NCBI RefSeq assembly: GCF_020883535.1
Contig: NZ_CP086654.1
Coordinates: 1,240,001-1,304,000 of the forward strand
Origin: Staphylococcus ratti
Lineage (GTDB): Bacteria > Bacillota > Bacilli > Staphylococcales > Staphylococcaceae
Reading direction: 5' to 3'
Length of the DNA: 64,000 nucleotides
Shown here: positions 20,046-31,400 of the stretch, one piece after another
Position numbering within the stretch: the first letter of the stretch is position 1
How the letters are laid out: every line of letters starts with the position of its first letter
Program-made: the position numbers and the translations under genes
Notes under the pieces: model-generated
What the model was told of the DNA's origin: nothing
Database searches by the model: none
Seen by the model: only the letters and a program-made list of their open reading frames with translations

Positions 20046-20709
20046 GAAAAAAGCGTTAGAAATGATAGATACGATTGATGAAATGTTTCCTGATGCTGAA
20101 TGTGAGCTTAAACATAACAATCCTTTCGAACTCACGATCGCAGTTTTGTTATCTGCACAGTGTACAGATAATACCGTAAACAAAGTCACTCAAGACTTAT
20201 TTAAAAAATACCATACACCTGAAGATTATTTAAACGTCGAACTTTCTGAATTAGAAAATGACATACGTCGTATCGGGTTGTATCGAAATAAAGCTAAAAA
20301 CATACAAAAATTGTCGCAGTCTTTAATTAATCAATTTGATGGACAAGTGCCACGCACACATCAAGAATTAGAAAGTTTAGCAGGCGTTGGGCGAAAAACG
20401 GCTAACGTAGTAATGAGTGTCGCATTTGGGGAACCTGCTTTAGCAGTGGATACACATGTAGAGCGCGTTTCTAAAAGATTAGGCATTTGTCGTTGGAAAG
20501 ATAATGTAACTGAAGTCGAACGAAAATTAACTTCAATCATACCTAAAGATCGTTGGACTAAAAGCCACCACCAGCTTATCTTTTTTGGAAGATACCATTG
20601 TTTAGCGAGAAAACCTAAATGCGGGGAATGTCCTTTATTTGAAGATTGTAGAGAGGGACAAAAACGTTATAGAGCTTCTATAAAAGCAGTAAGTGGGGGA
20701 GCATCATGA
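20035..20709 (+). CDS. nth: endonuclease III
   Basis: Nth is a DNA glycosylase/AP lyase that removes oxidised pyrimidines. The 224-residue protein has the helix-hairpin-helix LAGVGRKTANVVMSVAFG with the catalytic lysine, the catalytic aspartate in AVDTHVERVSKRLG, and the C-terminal [4Fe-4S] ligands C-x6-C-x2-C-x5-C in CLARKPKCGECPLFEDC. The ATG at 20035 is preferred over 20020 because GGGGAG at 20021-20026 lies just before it. It overlaps dnaD by 11 bases and ypoC by 4. Confidence 0.95.
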   Translation: MVSKKKALEMIDTIDEMFPDAECELKHNNPFELTIAVLLSAQCTDNTVNKVTQDLFKKYHTPEDYLNVELSELENDIRRIGLYRNKAKNIQKLSQSLINQFDGQVPRTHQELESLAGVGRKTANVVMSVAFGEPALAVDTHVERVSKRLGICRWKDNVTEVERKLTSIIPKDRWTKSHHQLIFFGRYHCLARKPKCGECPLFEDCREGQKRYRASIKAVSGGAS

Positions 20710-21029
20710 CTTATAAAGCACAATTTCTATCTTTGGAAAACGAATTAGATCGATTAGCTAAAACAAGGCAAGTTGGTAAAGCACCTTCTTTTAAATTATT
20801 AGACGAATATTACGCATTGTTAATCGCATATTTGAAAGAGATAAATGAAATTTCAACATTAGCTGATTTAAACCAACAACATCTTAAGATTCATCCATTT
20901 AATCTCGCAGAAAGATTATCTTATATTCAAGAGCGTAAACATCATTATATGGGCTACCAACAAATGAAAACATTAAAAAACGAATTAATCAAAATGCACG
21001 CTGCCTACCGTGTACGTTATTCAAAATAA
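20706..21029 (+). CDS. YpoC-like protein of unknown function
   Basis: The 107-residue, mostly helical, lysine-rich soluble protein has no catalytic motif I can recognise. Position between nth and pbp2/recU matches ypoC of Bacillus. It overlaps nth by 4 bases (ATGA), so it is translated with the repair gene. A shared convergent terminator with pbp2 follows. Confidence 0.75.
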   Translation: MTYKAQFLSLENELDRLAKTRQVGKAPSFKLLDEYYALLIAYLKEINEISTLADLNQQHLKIHPFNLAERLSYIQERKHHYMGYQQMKTLKNELIKMHAAYRVRYSK

Positions 21030-21083
21030 TAAATTACAACTGTAAAGTAAGGCACTTCAAACTATAATGATTTATATACAACA

Positions 21084-21116
21084 CAAAACGCCTAGACATG
21101 ATGTCTAGGCGTTTTG
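21084..21116. terminator. bidirectional terminator between ypoC and pbp2
   Basis: A 16-bp perfect stem, CAAAACGCCTAGACAT paired with its complement across one loop base, has A and T runs on both sides. It can stop ypoC transcripts on the plus strand and pbp2 transcripts on the minus strand. Confidence 0.92.
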
Positions 21117-21123
21117 ATTATGA

Positions 21124-23331
21124 TTAGAAACCAAAGAAGTTACGAATAAAACCACTTACTCCTGTTGATCGGTTCTGTTGGTTAGAAGCACCGTTATGCG
21201 CTGTTGCACCATTTTGATGTGTATGTCCCTCTCTTTGACCACCACCAGCATTTGTACCACCGCTATTTTCAGTGAAATTGCTAGTTGTATTATGATCTGG
21301 AGAGTTAGCTACATGGAGACTCTTACCGCTTCCGGCAACTGAATCTGGACGATGGAAGTCATCGTTGTAACCAGGAGGGTGAATGCTCGACATAACCTCT
21401 CTGAATAATAATTGTGGCATTTTTTGCTCGCTACTACCTACAAAGGAGTTTACACCATATGGCTTAACTTTATTAAAGCCCATCCATACAGACATTGTGT
21501 ATTTTGGTGAATAACCAGCAATCCAAACATCTTTCGCAGCTGAATCTGGTAGATTATACTGTTGGTAAACTTCTTGGCCATAAGTTCCTGTACCTGTTTT
21601 TGCTGCTGTATTGAATCCTGGATTATTACCATAAGCTGAACCGTAAGCTTGGAATGTACCTTTGAGAATATCAGTAATCATATAAGCTGTGTAATCTTGC
21701 ATTGCTTTATGGCTCGTATGATCAAACTCAATCGTATTACCGTTTGCTTCTTCTACACGTTTAATCGCATGAGCTTTATTGTATTCTCCACCATTAGCAA
21801 AAGATGCATACGCAGATGCAAGTTGCGTAGGAGAGAATTCAGATGAAGAACCACCCAAGACATCAGAAGGGCCTATGTCCGTATTTTCATACTCTAGACC
21901 TACTTTTTTAGCAAAATCCGTTGGGGCACTACTGCCGGCTTGTTCTTTAACTTGTTGCCAAGTTTTTAGGGCAGGGATGTTAAAACTTTGACGTAGGGCA
22001 TCGTACATAGCGACTGTACCGTGGCTCTTTTGATCATAGTTTCTAAATGTACCGCCACCGATATTGTAAGCCGATTCATCTTGTAGCGCATGATTTGTTG
22101 CCCATTGAAGATTTTCAATTGCTGGCGCATAAGCTAGGAACGGTTTTAATGTTGAACCAGTAGGGTGTAAATCAGTTGCTTGGTTGCGCTCTACAACATC
22201 TTCATAATTACGACCACCGGAAATCGCTGCTAAGCTACCGGTTTTACTGTCTACAATTGTCGCACCTACTTGTTGTTCATCATTTTTGTAAAAGCCACCG
22301 TTGTTCACACGCTCTTGTAGTGTGTCTTGAACATTTTTATCCATGTTCGTGTAAATCTTAATACCACTATTTAAAAGGTCAGAAAGACTTTCATTTTTGA
22401 ACTCAGGATTAGCCATTAACTCTTGCTTAACAAAGTTAACGTACGAATCATATTGCTTCGTACTATCATCAGGCTTCACTTCTCGCTCTTTCGCTGTACG
22501 TTGTACTAAGTTTTCAGTAATAGGTGTATTTTGAGCTTCTTCTTTTTGCTTCTCAGTAATGCGGTTATGATAAGCCATTAAATATAACACCGTATCTTTA
22601 CGTTGCTCGGCTTGTTCAGGATGATCGTAAATATTATACGTATTCGGTACCTGAGGTAAACCAGCAAGGTACGCAGATTCTGCTAAGTTTAAATCTTTAA
22701 CATCTTTATTAAAATAATACTTAGCGGCTGCTTTAATACCGTACACCCCGTCAGAGTAATAAATTTTGTTTAAGTACATCTGGAAGATTTCATTTTTAGA
22801 ATACTCTTGCTCTAAACGGTAAGAGAGGTAGGCCTCTTGCGCTTTACGTTCGATTGATTTTTGGTCAGTAAGGAAAGTACGTTTTACCACTTGTTGTGTT
22901 AACGTAGAAGCCCCTTGGGAACCAAATCCACCAGAGAAGTTTTTCAATACTGCGCCAAAAAGACGTTTGTAGTCAAGTGCACCATGATCGTAAAATCGAT
23001 TATCCTCAGTTGCTAAAACAGCATCTTTCATTTGCTTAGGGACATCTTTTAAATCCACGTGCTCACGTCTTGCACCATTATCAAGCTTTTTCACTAATTG
23101 GCCATCTTTATCGTATATTTTGGCTGGCGCTGGATCTTGCAGTTTAGCTTCATTGAATGCCGGCGCTTTCCAAGCATAATAAGCAAAAAGCAAAACAGAG
23201 AGCAAGCCTAATATTACAAAGGCTAAAGCTATAAAACTTAATACTTTAATGACTGTACGCTTGATATTTCTATTCTTTTTTTGACCGGACTTCTTAGATG
23301 AACTGTTAGAAGTCCTTTTCTTTTCCGTCAT
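21124..23331 (-). CDS. pbp2: bifunctional penicillin-binding protein 2
   Basis: This class A penicillin-binding protein polymerises lipid II and cross-links peptidoglycan. In its 735 residues: a lysine-rich cytoplasmic tail, one membrane anchor at about 28-52, the GT51 glycosyltransferase domain ([24 protein letters not shown]), and the transpeptidase domain with S-x2-K in STLKP near residue 392, SFN, and KTGTGT. The C-terminal tail from about 665 is low-complexity, rich in G, N, S, Q and H. It overlaps recU by 4 bases, the conserved recU-pbp2 pairing, which links chromosome resolution to wall synthesis. Confidence 0.96.
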   Translation of the reverse strand: MTEKKRTSNSSSKKSGQKKNRNIKRTVIKVLSFIALAFVILGLLSVLLFAYYAWKAPAFNEAKLQDPAPAKIYDKDGQLVKKLDNGARREHVDLKDVPKQMKDAVLATEDNRFYDHGALDYKRLFGAVLKNFSGGFGSQGASTLTQQVVKRTFLTDQKSIERKAQEAYLSYRLEQEYSKNEIFQMYLNKIYYSDGVYGIKAAAKYYFNKDVKDLNLAESAYLAGLPQVPNTYNIYDHPEQAEQRKDTVLYLMAYHNRITEKQKEEAQNTPITENLVQRTAKEREVKPDDSTKQYDSYVNFVKQELMANPEFKNESLSDLLNSGIKIYTNMDKNVQDTLQERVNNGGFYKNDEQQVGATIVDSKTGSLAAISGGRNYEDVVERNQATDLHPTGSTLKPFLAYAPAIENLQWATNHALQDESAYNIGGGTFRNYDQKSHGTVAMYDALRQSFNIPALKTWQQVKEQAGSSAPTDFAKKVGLEYENTDIGPSDVLGGSSSEFSPTQLASAYASFANGGEYNKAHAIKRVEEANGNTIEFDHTSHKAMQDYTAYMITDILKGTFQAYGSAYGNNPGFNTAAKTGTGTYGQEVYQQYNLPDSAAKDVWIAGYSPKYTMSVWMGFNKVKPYGVNSFVGSSEQKMPQLLFREVMSSIHPPGYNDDFHRPDSVAGSGKSLHVANSPDHNTTSNFTENSGGTNAGGGQREGHTHQNGATAHNGASNQQNRSTGVSGFIRNFFGF

Positions 23332-23954
23332 ACGCGGTCCTCACTTTCATCTAATATCAACTTATCAACTGCATTGAGGTAATTTAATCTTGGTTGATAT
23401 TGATAAGGAATATAGTAACTATTTTCTTGAATTTCTTCAACCGAAATTGATTTTTTTCCACCTTGTTGACATCTTTCCCAAAAAGGGAGAAAGTGTTTGA
23501 ATGGTAAAAGGAATACCTCATCTTGCATTTTAAAACGAATCAATAAAAAAACAATACCACCTAGTGACAACACCTGTTTCATATGCTTAACTTGATGTTC
23601 ATGAATATTTTGTAATGGAAAAGAAGTTTTATTTTTTGTTTCTTTCGCTTCAAAATCAATATAAAAACCTTTATAAATACCATTGTAATCGGTTGTAGAG
23701 GGCGTTCTAAAATAAGCCTCTTTAATCACCGCCTGACTGCGTTTCGGGTAATCAACATGAACGACTTGTACAGGCGTTGGTTTCTTATGAATAACCGCCT
23801 GTTTATTTTTTATATAAAATTGATTAGAACGTTCGATGTCATTTTCTAATGACATTCCGCGCCCACCATATTCAATTTTACTACGTCTCTCTCTGTTCAT
23901 GATTCCGCCTCTAGTCTGATTTGGGTTAAAAGGCTTACCATTAGGATAATTCAT
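23328..23954 (-). CDS. recU: Holliday junction resolvase RecU
   Basis: RecU cleaves four-way DNA junctions during recombination and repair in Gram-positive bacteria. The 208-residue protein has the N-terminal flexible region with RGG, and the nuclease core with [19 protein letters not shown], where D and E-x-K match the PD-(D/E)xK metal site. The ATG at 23954 is preceded by AGGTGG. It is the first gene of the recU-pbp2 operon, diverging from the yppE operon. Confidence 0.95.
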   Translation of the reverse strand: MNYPNGKPFNPNQTRGGIMNRERRSKIEYGGRGMSLENDIERSNQFYIKNKQAVIHKKPTPVQVVHVDYPKRSQAVIKEAYFRTPSTTDYNGIYKGFYIDFEAKETKNKTSFPLQNIHEHQVKHMKQVLSLGGIVFLLIRFKMQDEVFLLPFKHFLPFWERCQQGGKKSISVEEIQENSYYIPYQYQPRLNYLNAVDKLILDESEDRV

Positions 23955-24327
23955 AATGCCACCTAAATTCTAAAAAATATAATGTTAGGAACATATACAT
24001 ATCTTCATCTTAAAATGTAGCTACCACAAAGATAACAAACCATTACATGCACGCATACAAGAGATAAGATACTTGGTAATTAAATTTCTGTTCCGCATTC
24101 ATTTTTACAGTATTATGAGATATCATTGATTTAGTTACAATACTGTAGCCATGTGTTCCACAATAGCAATGTCAACAACAAGTTTGATGAACTCAAATTA
24201 AATGTATTCATAAACTGATATTATTGTATCATAAAAGCTATTGTTGCGTTACCCTTATTCACATCGAATTAATCAAGCGCAACATATCATTCAGAAAACA
24301 TAAAGTTGTGTGAGGAGACCTTTAGAA
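23955..24327. other. divergent intergenic region recU/yppE
   Basis: These 373 bases must hold promoters in both directions. I see an inverted repeat TACAGTAT (24106-24113) with ATACTGTA (24140-24147), and a -10-like TATCAT at 24227-24232 directed to yppE with only a weak -35. I see no gene here. Confidence 0.4.
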
Positions 24328-24660
24328 ATGATAGAACAACTTATTTTAATCAACGAGCAAATTCAAAATCGTTTTATTTTAGCTAAACGCGGCCAATCCT
24401 TCCAATTTGATACTGAAATTAAACCTTTTATAAATGATGTAGATGTTATTATTTCGAAATTTAAAACCTACCAAGCAAAAATCATTCAATTACCATATTT
24501 CAATGAACAAAAATTTCATCAGCTTATCAAACTCATTGAAGAAACCTCCATAGAATGTCATTATGCAACTACAAGCACTAAAATTTTTAATGAGAAAGAA
24601 AAAGTCATTACACATGATTTGAATTATATTAAACAAATGAGTGAATCGAAACATGTATAA
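24328..24660 (+). CDS. DUF1798 family protein, YppE-like
   Basis: The 110-residue soluble helical protein has no known activity. It looks like the DUF1798/YppE family, which in Bacillales sits between recU-pbp and ypsA-gpsB, as here. An in-frame GTG at 24310 is part of the GTGAGGAG ribosome-binding site, so ATG 24328 is used. It overlaps the next gene by 8 bases. Confidence 0.75.
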   Translation: MIEQLILINEQIQNRFILAKRGQSFQFDTEIKPFINDVDVIISKFKTYQAKIIQLPYFNEQKFHQLIKLIEETSIECHYATTSTKIFNEKEKVITHDLNYIKQMSESKHV

Positions 24661-25210
24661 GACGATGTATATTACTGGCTACAAACCTTATGAATTAAAT
24701 ATTTTTAACGAGACCGCTAAAGAAGTCACTTATCTAAAGAAATTTATTGCGCATAAATTAACAGGCTATATTGAAGACGGACTTGAATGGGTGTTAATTC
24801 AAGGTCATTTGGGTATTGAATTATGGGCAGCAGAATGTGTCATTGATTTAAAGTCGGTATACCCCGATTTGAAATTAGGTGTCATCACCCCCTTTGAAAA
24901 TCACACAGAAAAGTGGAATGACACCAATCTGTTGCGTTATCAACATGTCATAGGTCAAGCTGATTATGTGAACGCTATTTATCAACGTCCCTATGAAGGG
25001 CCTCACCAATTTCAAGCCGGAGACCAATTCATGTTAGACCACACTGACATCACTGTATTAATTTACGATGAAGAACAAGAGGCGAGTCCTAAGTTTTTCA
25101 AACGTAAGTTAGTTGATTTTACAGAAAAAACAAACTATACTTGTGATATTGTGACGTTTGACGAAATTACAAGCTTTATCAATGATTTACAATGGTCTGA
25201 AGAAATTTGA
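24653..25210 (+). CDS. ypsA: SLOG-family protein YpsA (DUF1273)
   Basis: The 185-residue protein carries the DUF1273 pattern: [12 protein letters not shown] at the start, [19 protein letters not shown] and [15 protein letters not shown]. This Rossmann-like SLOG fold binds nucleotide-type ligands. In B. subtilis and S. aureus YpsA is reported to affect cell division together with GpsB, the next gene here. The ATG at 24653 is chosen because it overlaps the yppE stop and directly precedes the conserved core; a longer form from 24641 is possible. Confidence 0.88.
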   Translation: MYKTMYITGYKPYELNIFNETAKEVTYLKKFIAHKLTGYIEDGLEWVLIQGHLGIELWAAECVIDLKSVYPDLKLGVITPFENHTEKWNDTNLLRYQHVIGQADYVNAIYQRPYEGPHQFQAGDQFMLDHTDITVLIYDEEQEASPKFFKRKLVDFTEKTNYTCDIVTFDEITSFINDLQWSEEI

Positions 25211-25231
25211 ATCAAATGAGGTGAAGGAATC

Positions 25232-25567
25232 ATGTCAGATGTTTCTTTAAAGCTATCTGCCAAAGATATTTATGAGAAAGATTTTGAAAAAACGATGGTA
25301 CGTGGCTATCGTCCAGAAGAAGTTGATGCTTTTTTAGACGATATTATCGCTGACTATCAAAAAATGGCTGACCTTAATAGCGAGGTTATCAAATTATCAG
25401 AACAGAATCACAAATTAAAAAAAGAAATTGAAGATTTACGCATTCGTGTCGCATCAGGTCGCTCACACGACAATAAAAGTTTTGCTAACCAAAGCGCAAC
25501 TCAAAATAGTAATGTCGACATTCTTAAGCGTATTTCTAACCTCGAAAAAGCAGTGTTTGGCAAATAA
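25232..25567 (+). CDS. gpsB: cell division/peptidoglycan coordination protein GpsB
   Basis: GpsB is a DivIVA-family coiled-coil adaptor that links division and wall-synthesis enzymes at the membrane. The 111-residue protein has the DivIVA N-terminal domain [20 protein letters not shown] and [16 protein letters not shown], a central coiled coil (residues about 35-72), and a C-terminal [14 protein letters not shown] trimerisation helix. It follows ypsA by 21 bases with a GAGGTGAAGG ribosome-binding site. The RNase P RNA promoter begins almost at its stop codon. Confidence 0.95.
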   Translation: MSDVSLKLSAKDIYEKDFEKTMVRGYRPEEVDAFLDDIIADYQKMADLNSEVIKLSEQNHKLKKEIEDLRIRVASGRSHDNKSFANQSATQNSNVDILKRISNLEKAVFGK

Positions 25568-25570
25568 ACA

Positions 25571-25598
25571 TTGCTTTTACGCAACAAAGTGATATAAT
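25571..25598 (+). promoter_or_regulatory. promoter of rnpB
   Basis: TTGCTT (25571-25576), a 16-base spacer and a perfect TATAAT (25593-25598) place the transcription start near 25605, where the RNase P RNA begins. Confidence 0.75.
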
Positions 25599-25604
25599 TT
25601 TTTA

Positions 25605-26005
25605 GGTGATATTTTGCGTAATCGCTATATTTTAATATAGAGGAAAGTCCATGCTCACACAATCTGAGATGATTGTAGTGTTCGTGCTTGATGAAACAAT
25701 AAGTCAAGGCAATAGCAATATTGACGGCAACGACCTAACCTAAGTCTTTGGATAAGGTTACATTAGTTTGAAAGTGCCACAGTGACGTAGCTTCTGTTAG
25801 AAATAACGAAGGTGGAACGCGGTAAACCCCTCGAGTGAGCAATCCAAATTTGGTAGGAGCACTTGTCTAACGGAAATGAACGTATAGATGAGGGAAAGTA
25901 AAAATTACTTTTCAGACAGATGATTACGACCGACGTACCAGTGTAACTAGTGCACATCATGAGTACAACGGTACAGAACATGGCTTATATGAATATCGCC
26001 ACTAG
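25605..26005 (+). ncRNA. rnpB: RNase P RNA, type B
   Basis: This is the catalytic RNA of RNase P, which removes 5' leaders from tRNA precursors. Diagnostic conserved blocks are present in order: GAGGAAAGTCCATGCTC near 25640, AGTGCCACAGTGACG near 25774, GGTGGAACGCGGTAAACCCC near 25811-25830, and ACAGAACATGGCTTAT near 25972. GGTGATATT at 25605 pairs with AATATCGCC at 25992 to close helix P1, which sets both ends to within a few bases. The layout is the Bacillus-type (type B). It lies between gpsB and rlmL, the normal staphylococcal position. Confidence 0.96.
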
Positions 26006-26008
26006 TCA

Positions 26009-26047
26009 GGGGCTGGGACAATACTTGTTCCAGCCCCAAAATTTGCT
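26009..26047 (+). terminator. terminator of rnpB
   Basis: GGGGCTGGGACAA pairs with TTGTTCCAGCCCC across TAC (26009-26037), followed by AAAATTTGCTTTTTT. The 'ggctgggaca' arm matches the repeat family near 51.7 kb. The remaining 213 bases to rlmL show no gene. Confidence 0.85.
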
Positions 26048-26259
26048 TTTTTAAACATAAAACCATAGCATCAATGTATACAACCGTAAAAGCATCCACC
26101 TGTACGATACAATTTAATTTATTTATACATAATACATAATTAGCTAACGTCTATATGCCGTTCGTTTTTATGTTTCATGGACACCATAAAGTTTGATTAA
26201 GTATTAAGCTCTAAAATTACTGAGAAATTTACACCGTTTCATTAAAAAGGAGGTTCAAC

Positions 26260-27384
26260 ATGTATCAATTATTAGCTGTTTGTCCGATGGGACTAGAGTC
26301 CATTGTGGCAAAAGAAATCCAAGACTTAGGTTACGAAACACAAATTGAGAATGGTCGAATTTATTTTGAAGGCGATGAAAGTGCGATTGCGAAAGCCAAT
26401 TTATGGCTAAGAACAGCCGATCGTGTAAAATTAATTGTCGGTCAGTTTCAAGCTTTAACGTTTGATGAATTATTCGAAAAAACCAAAGCACTGCCTTGGG
26501 AAACAATTATAAGTGAAGATGGAAAGTTTCCTGTTCAAGGACGAAGTCTAAAATCAAAATTATTCAGTGTTCCTGATGTTCAAGCCATTACAAAAAAAGC
26601 AATCGTGGAACGTTTAAAAAAAGCATATCATGTCCCTGGCTGGTTAGAAGAATCTGGGGCGAATTATCCTGTAGAAGTAAATATTCTTAAAGATCAAGTT
26701 TTACTTACAATTGACACTTCTGGTTCAGGGTTAAATAAACGCGGCTATCGTTTAAAACAAGGGGAAGCGCCAATTAAAGAAACGCTTGCGGCCGCTTTAG
26801 TAAAACTTGCCAATTGGACAGGAGATACACCATTAATCGATCCGTTTTGCGGTTCTGGCACCATCGCAATTGAAGCGTGTATGATTGCTCAAAATATCGC
26901 ACCAGGTTTCAATCGCTCATTTGTTTCAGAATCATGGGAAATGATGCCTAGCAACTTATATGATGAATTGCGTGCAGAAGCCGATCAAGCAGCTGACTAC
27001 GATAGAGAAGTAGAAATTTATGCCTCTGATATTGATCCACAAATGATCGAAATCGCTAAGGCAAATGCCGATGAAGTCGGTATGGGAGATATTATTCGAT
27101 TTAGTGTTAAAGATGTTAATACACTCACTGTTAATCAAGAAAGTCCTATAGGTATTATTGGCAATCCGCCTTATGGTGAACGTATAGGAGATCGTGCAGA
27201 AGTCGAAGAAATGTATCGCTATTTAGGTACATTGTTACATCAACATTCAAATCTGTCACTTTACATTATGACAAGTAACAAAGAATTCGAATACTTAGTC
27301 AATCGCAAAGCAACGAAACGACGCAAACTTTTTAATGGTTATATAGAAACAACCTATTATCAATATTGGGCTCCAAAGAAATAA
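26260..27384 (+). CDS. rlmL: 23S rRNA (guanine-N2) methyltransferase, RlmL/YpsC family
   Basis: The 374-residue protein has an N-terminal THUMP RNA-binding domain (residues about 50-155) and a SAM-dependent methyltransferase domain with LIDPFCGSGTIAIEACMIA (SAM site) and NPPYGERIG (catalytic N-P-P-Y of N-methyltransferases). It resembles the single-domain Gram-positive YpsC, shorter than E. coli RlmKL. AAAAGGAGG precedes the ATG. The exact modified guanine is inferred from family. Confidence 0.9.
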   Translation: MYQLLAVCPMGLESIVAKEIQDLGYETQIENGRIYFEGDESAIAKANLWLRTADRVKLIVGQFQALTFDELFEKTKALPWETIISEDGKFPVQGRSLKSKLFSVPDVQAITKKAIVERLKKAYHVPGWLEESGANYPVEVNILKDQVLLTIDTSGSGLNKRGYRLKQGEAPIKETLAAALVKLANWTGDTPLIDPFCGSGTIAIEACMIAQNIAPGFNRSFVSESWEMMPSNLYDELRAEADQAADYDREVEIYASDIDPQMIEIAKANADEVGMGDIIRFSVKDVNTLTVNQESPIGIIGNPPYGERIGDRAEVEEMYRYLGTLLHQHSNLSLYIMTSNKEFEYLVNRKATKRRKLFNGYIETTYYQYWAPKK

Positions 27385-27426
27385 CGCATATGTTCAACTG
27401 AGTACATATGTAAAAGGAGGCTGAAA

Positions 27427-28341
27427 ATGCAAGAATCAAATTTTAAAAAAGGCGTTGGATTTGCTTTTGTGGCATATATAATATGGGGGACTTTGCCATT
27501 ATATTGGTCTCTTATTAAAGGTATTGATGCACTTGAAACATTAATGGTAAGAATTGTTTTATCTTTAGTTTTTATGCTCATACTTCTACCTCTCGTGAAA
27601 CAATGGGGGTCTTTTAAAAACGATTTACATTCACTCATCGCTTCACCCAAAAAATTACTTATTATTATTGTATCAGGGTATGTGGTCACGCTGAATTGGG
27701 GAACCTTCATCTTCGCAATTGAAGCGGGATATGTCCTTCAAACAAGTTTGGGTTATTATATTAATCCTTTGGTTAGTATTTTACTCGCTATGATTTTCTT
27801 TAAAGAACGCTTCAATCGCTTAGAATGGGTCGCAATTCTCTTTGCTTTTATAGGCGTTTTATATATGACTCTAAAATTAGGAGAGTTTCCTTTCGTCTCA
27901 TTAATACTTGCGTTCTCTTTCGGCATTTATGGCTTATTAAAAAAGCTCGTTCCATTGAATGCTATGAGTAGTATTACAATCGAAACTATAGTGACGGCAC
28001 CTATGGCAATCATTTATTTTATTTATATGATGATGTATCATAGTTTAAGTATCGGGCTCAATATGTCGTCATTCTGGTTACTCTTTTCCGGCGTGATTAC
28101 TGCCGTCCCACTTTTAGCCTTTTCAGCGGGTGCCGTTCGAATCCCGCTTTCATTGATGGGCTTCATCCAATATATAGGACCTACATTAATTTTTATTCTA
28201 GGTGTCTTTGTATTCAAAGAACCTTTTAACATGGACCAGTTTATTACTTTCTGTTTTATATGGTTTGGTATATTCGTATATATCGTTTCACAAGTCATAA
28301 AAATAATCAGACGACCGAAACCATTAAAATACCAAGAATAG
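27427..28341 (+). CDS. rarD: EamA-family transporter RarD
   Basis: The 304-residue protein has about ten hydrophobic segments and the RarD/EamA layout: VGFAFVAYIIWGTLPLYW at the N-terminus, NWGTFIFAIEAGYVLQTSLGYYINPL in the middle and IQYIGPTLIFILGVFVFKEPF near the end. It is predicted to be a drug/metabolite-type permease; the substrate is unknown (the name comes from chloramphenicol-sensitive permease annotations). AAAGGAGG precedes the ATG. A hairpin terminator follows. Confidence 0.88.
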   Translation: MQESNFKKGVGFAFVAYIIWGTLPLYWSLIKGIDALETLMVRIVLSLVFMLILLPLVKQWGSFKNDLHSLIASPKKLLIIIVSGYVVTLNWGTFIFAIEAGYVLQTSLGYYINPLVSILLAMIFFKERFNRLEWVAILFAFIGVLYMTLKLGEFPFVSLILAFSFGIYGLLKKLVPLNAMSSITIETIVTAPMAIIYFIYMMMYHSLSIGLNMSSFWLLFSGVITAVPLLAFSAGAVRIPLSLMGFIQYIGPTLIFILGVFVFKEPFNMDQFITFCFIWFGIFVYIVSQVIKIIRRPKPLKYQE

Positions 28342-28363
28342 TTCAATAACAAAATACTGATGT

Positions 28364-28412
28364 GAGCAGAGCAGAAATCGATAATATTTCATTGTTCTGC
28401 TCCATTTATATT
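28364..28412 (+). terminator. hairpin after rarD, repeat-like
   Basis: An imperfect stem, GAGCAGA ... TCTGCTC with inner AAATCGAT/ATTTC pairing, ends near 28402 and is followed by a T-rich stretch. Its sequence is closely related to the terminator after odhB (50834-50882), so the two are copies of one hairpin family. Confidence 0.65.
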
Positions 28413-28490
28413 TATCAAGATGATTGGGTTTTTAGTTAATGTCACATATAATACAATAGTATAGTACCAACTAAACAAGGGGAATCAATC

Positions 28491-31400
28491 ATGCATAACG
28501 AAGCACAATTAGATATTTTATATAAATTAAAAAAGGAAGTTGAAAAATCCAATCGTACTTCCTTTGTACATACCATTAATCAAATTATAAAAAAAGTTTA
28601 TTTAGAACATTACACTATGACATTTGTAGGCCATTTTTCAGCTGGTAAATCCACGGTGATCAATCGTTTAATAGGACAAGATATTTTACCGAGCTCTCCT
28701 GTACCAACAACAAGTAACACTGCACTGGTCACCGTTGCAAACGAATCTGGTATTACAGCGAATATTGAAGGACAAAAATATACACATCTTGATAGCTACG
28801 ATGAAGTAAAACAAATGAACCGTGAAAACTATCATGTGGAGTCTATAGATATTCGTTTTAAATCTGAGAATTATCATAACGGATTTACATTTCAAGACAC
28901 GCCTGGGGTAGATTCTAATGTGCAATCGCATAGCACAAGCACTGAAAGTTTTTTATATACAAGCAATATGGTTTTCTACACTGTCGATTATAATCATGTG
29001 CAATCAGCCTTAAACTTTCAATTTATGAAACGTTTGAATCGTGCACATATTCCAGTCGTATTTGTCATTAATCAAATTGATAAACACCAAGATTCCGAAA
29101 TATCATTTGAAACATTTAAAACACGTGTTGAAGATTCAATCAACGAATGGGACATTGATTTAGTACAAACCTTTTATGTCACTAAATTCGAACATAAAGA
29201 AAATCAATTTGATGAACTAAAAGCATTTATCCATGCACAAGATGAACAACGAGAACCCATCGAAACGTACGTAAGTCGCATGACACAGTTCATTACGCAA
29301 AACCAGTCCGATTATTTAGAGCAAGAAATGCAAGACATTTTAACACGTCTGAACTTAGAGGCACAATCATTTGATGACGCTTATCAAACGCATTTAGAAA
29401 ATCAGTCTGTAAATGAAGAGACTAAACTTCTAAATAATCCTACAGCATTGCATGAGACACTTTTAGACAACCGAAAAAATATTATTAAAAATGCTTATAT
29501 TATGACGCACGACACGCGCGAACACATTAGACATTATTTAGAGAGTATGACAAAAGACTTTAAAGTGGGCGGATGGTTTAATAAATCCAAAAAAATCGAA
29601 GAAGCACGTGCTTCTCGTTTAGATGCATTAATGCAAGTATTACAAACAAAAGTAACGCAAGAAATCGCTAAACCTATGCAAGAAGATATGACATATTTAA
29701 CCCGTTTTATACATGATTCAAGTTTGAACACGCGTATAATTAATCAAAACTTTGAAATCCCATCACATTTAGTGACCGAATTGTATCAAGAACAGATTAA
29801 TATTAGTAACCAATATGTGCTTACTTTTTCTGAAAATTTAATGAAACAGATTCGTCAATTTGTACTTAAATCTTCAGATCAATTAGATCAAGATATTGTA
29901 GAATCTGTAGAAGTTCCGAAACAAGAAACAACTGAAACAGACACAAATGATGTTTACAAACAATACATTGCTTTACGAGAGCTCAAACACTCTTTAGATA
30001 CTGAAAATTATCGTCATTACTATATTCATATTGATGATTCACTCGATAAACTTATTGATAGAACACCTATTAAATACGAACCACAACAAAGCGAAAATGG
30101 TATGAATAAAATTAAAAGTCAAGCTAATAACGCCTCTGAGACGTCCGCATCAAAAACCAAAAAAATTGAGGCTGCATTAGAAGCCATTCATGATATACCG
30201 ATGTTTCAATCCACAAAAGAAAATATTCAACAAACTTTAAACCGGATGTATGATCAACTCATAAAAATCGGTGTGTTTGGTACATTTAGTGCTGGTAAAA
30301 GTAGTTTAATCAACGCTTTGCTTGGAGATCATTATTTAGTTAGTTCACCTAATCCAACTACGGCTGCTACGACTGAAATTTCATATGGCGATACCAATTC
30401 AATAACTTTTAAAACCAAAGAAACACTGCTTTCAGAAATCAATCATGTTACTGAAATTGTAGGCTACGAATATGAGACTATCCAAGCATTTTTAAATGCT
30501 GATAAAAGCGATTTAAAAGCACGCATTGACAAAAATCGTCTCGCATTTATTAATGCTGTGGAAGAAAACTATGCTATGTACGACCGACTAACAGCACAAC
30601 ATTACACGATGGAAATCAAACAAGATGAGATTAGAAAATGGAGCGCAGAAGACAAGTTTGCGACATTTGTAAAAACGGTTCATCTCCAATTACCTTTAGA
30701 TTGGTTAAAAGATAAAATTATTATCGATTCTTTAGGCTTGCATTCAAATAACCAACGTCATACAAATGAAACTGAAAAAATCTTAACGACATCAGATTTA
30801 ATTTTATATGTCAGTTATTTTAATCACGCATTTACAGACAATGACAAAGCTTTCATTCAACATATGAAAGATATGAACCAGCTAATGGAAAACCAGGCGT
30901 TTAAAATGGTCGTTAACGCTACTGATCTTGCTGAAACTGAAGAAGACCATCAAGCAGTGTTAGATTACGTTAATAGCGCGTTAAACGAGGTAGGGATGTC
31001 TCCAGAAATATTTGGTGTCTCTAGTCGCAACGCCTTAAAAGAAGGGGATAGAGGTATTGATACACTTAAATCTAGCATTCAATATTTTGCAGATATAGAA
31101 TCTAAATCCGTATTAGCTTCTAGCATGCAACATCAGTTAGAGCATATCTACCATGCATTGAAAACCATGATTCATGACTTTGAACAAAACACTTCTCAAC
31201 TGAATCATCAAAAACAACAACTTAAATCGATTGCATCACCCCAAGTTTTTGAAAATAAAATTTTAAAAACGACCGCACAAAAAACAGAAAATGAAATTCA
31301 AGATCAAATTTATCATCTTAATGAACGGCTCAATATTCAATTGTTAGATGATGTGAAGTCCGTTTTTAATGGCCAAATGACGAACACAGATGATTTTAAG

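Noticed and set aside
24106-24147. Inverted repeat TACAGTAT/ATACTGTA between recU and yppE as a LexA-type operator
   Set aside because: It does not match the Gram-positive LexA box (CGAACN4GTTCG), and the 26-base spacing is unlike an operator.
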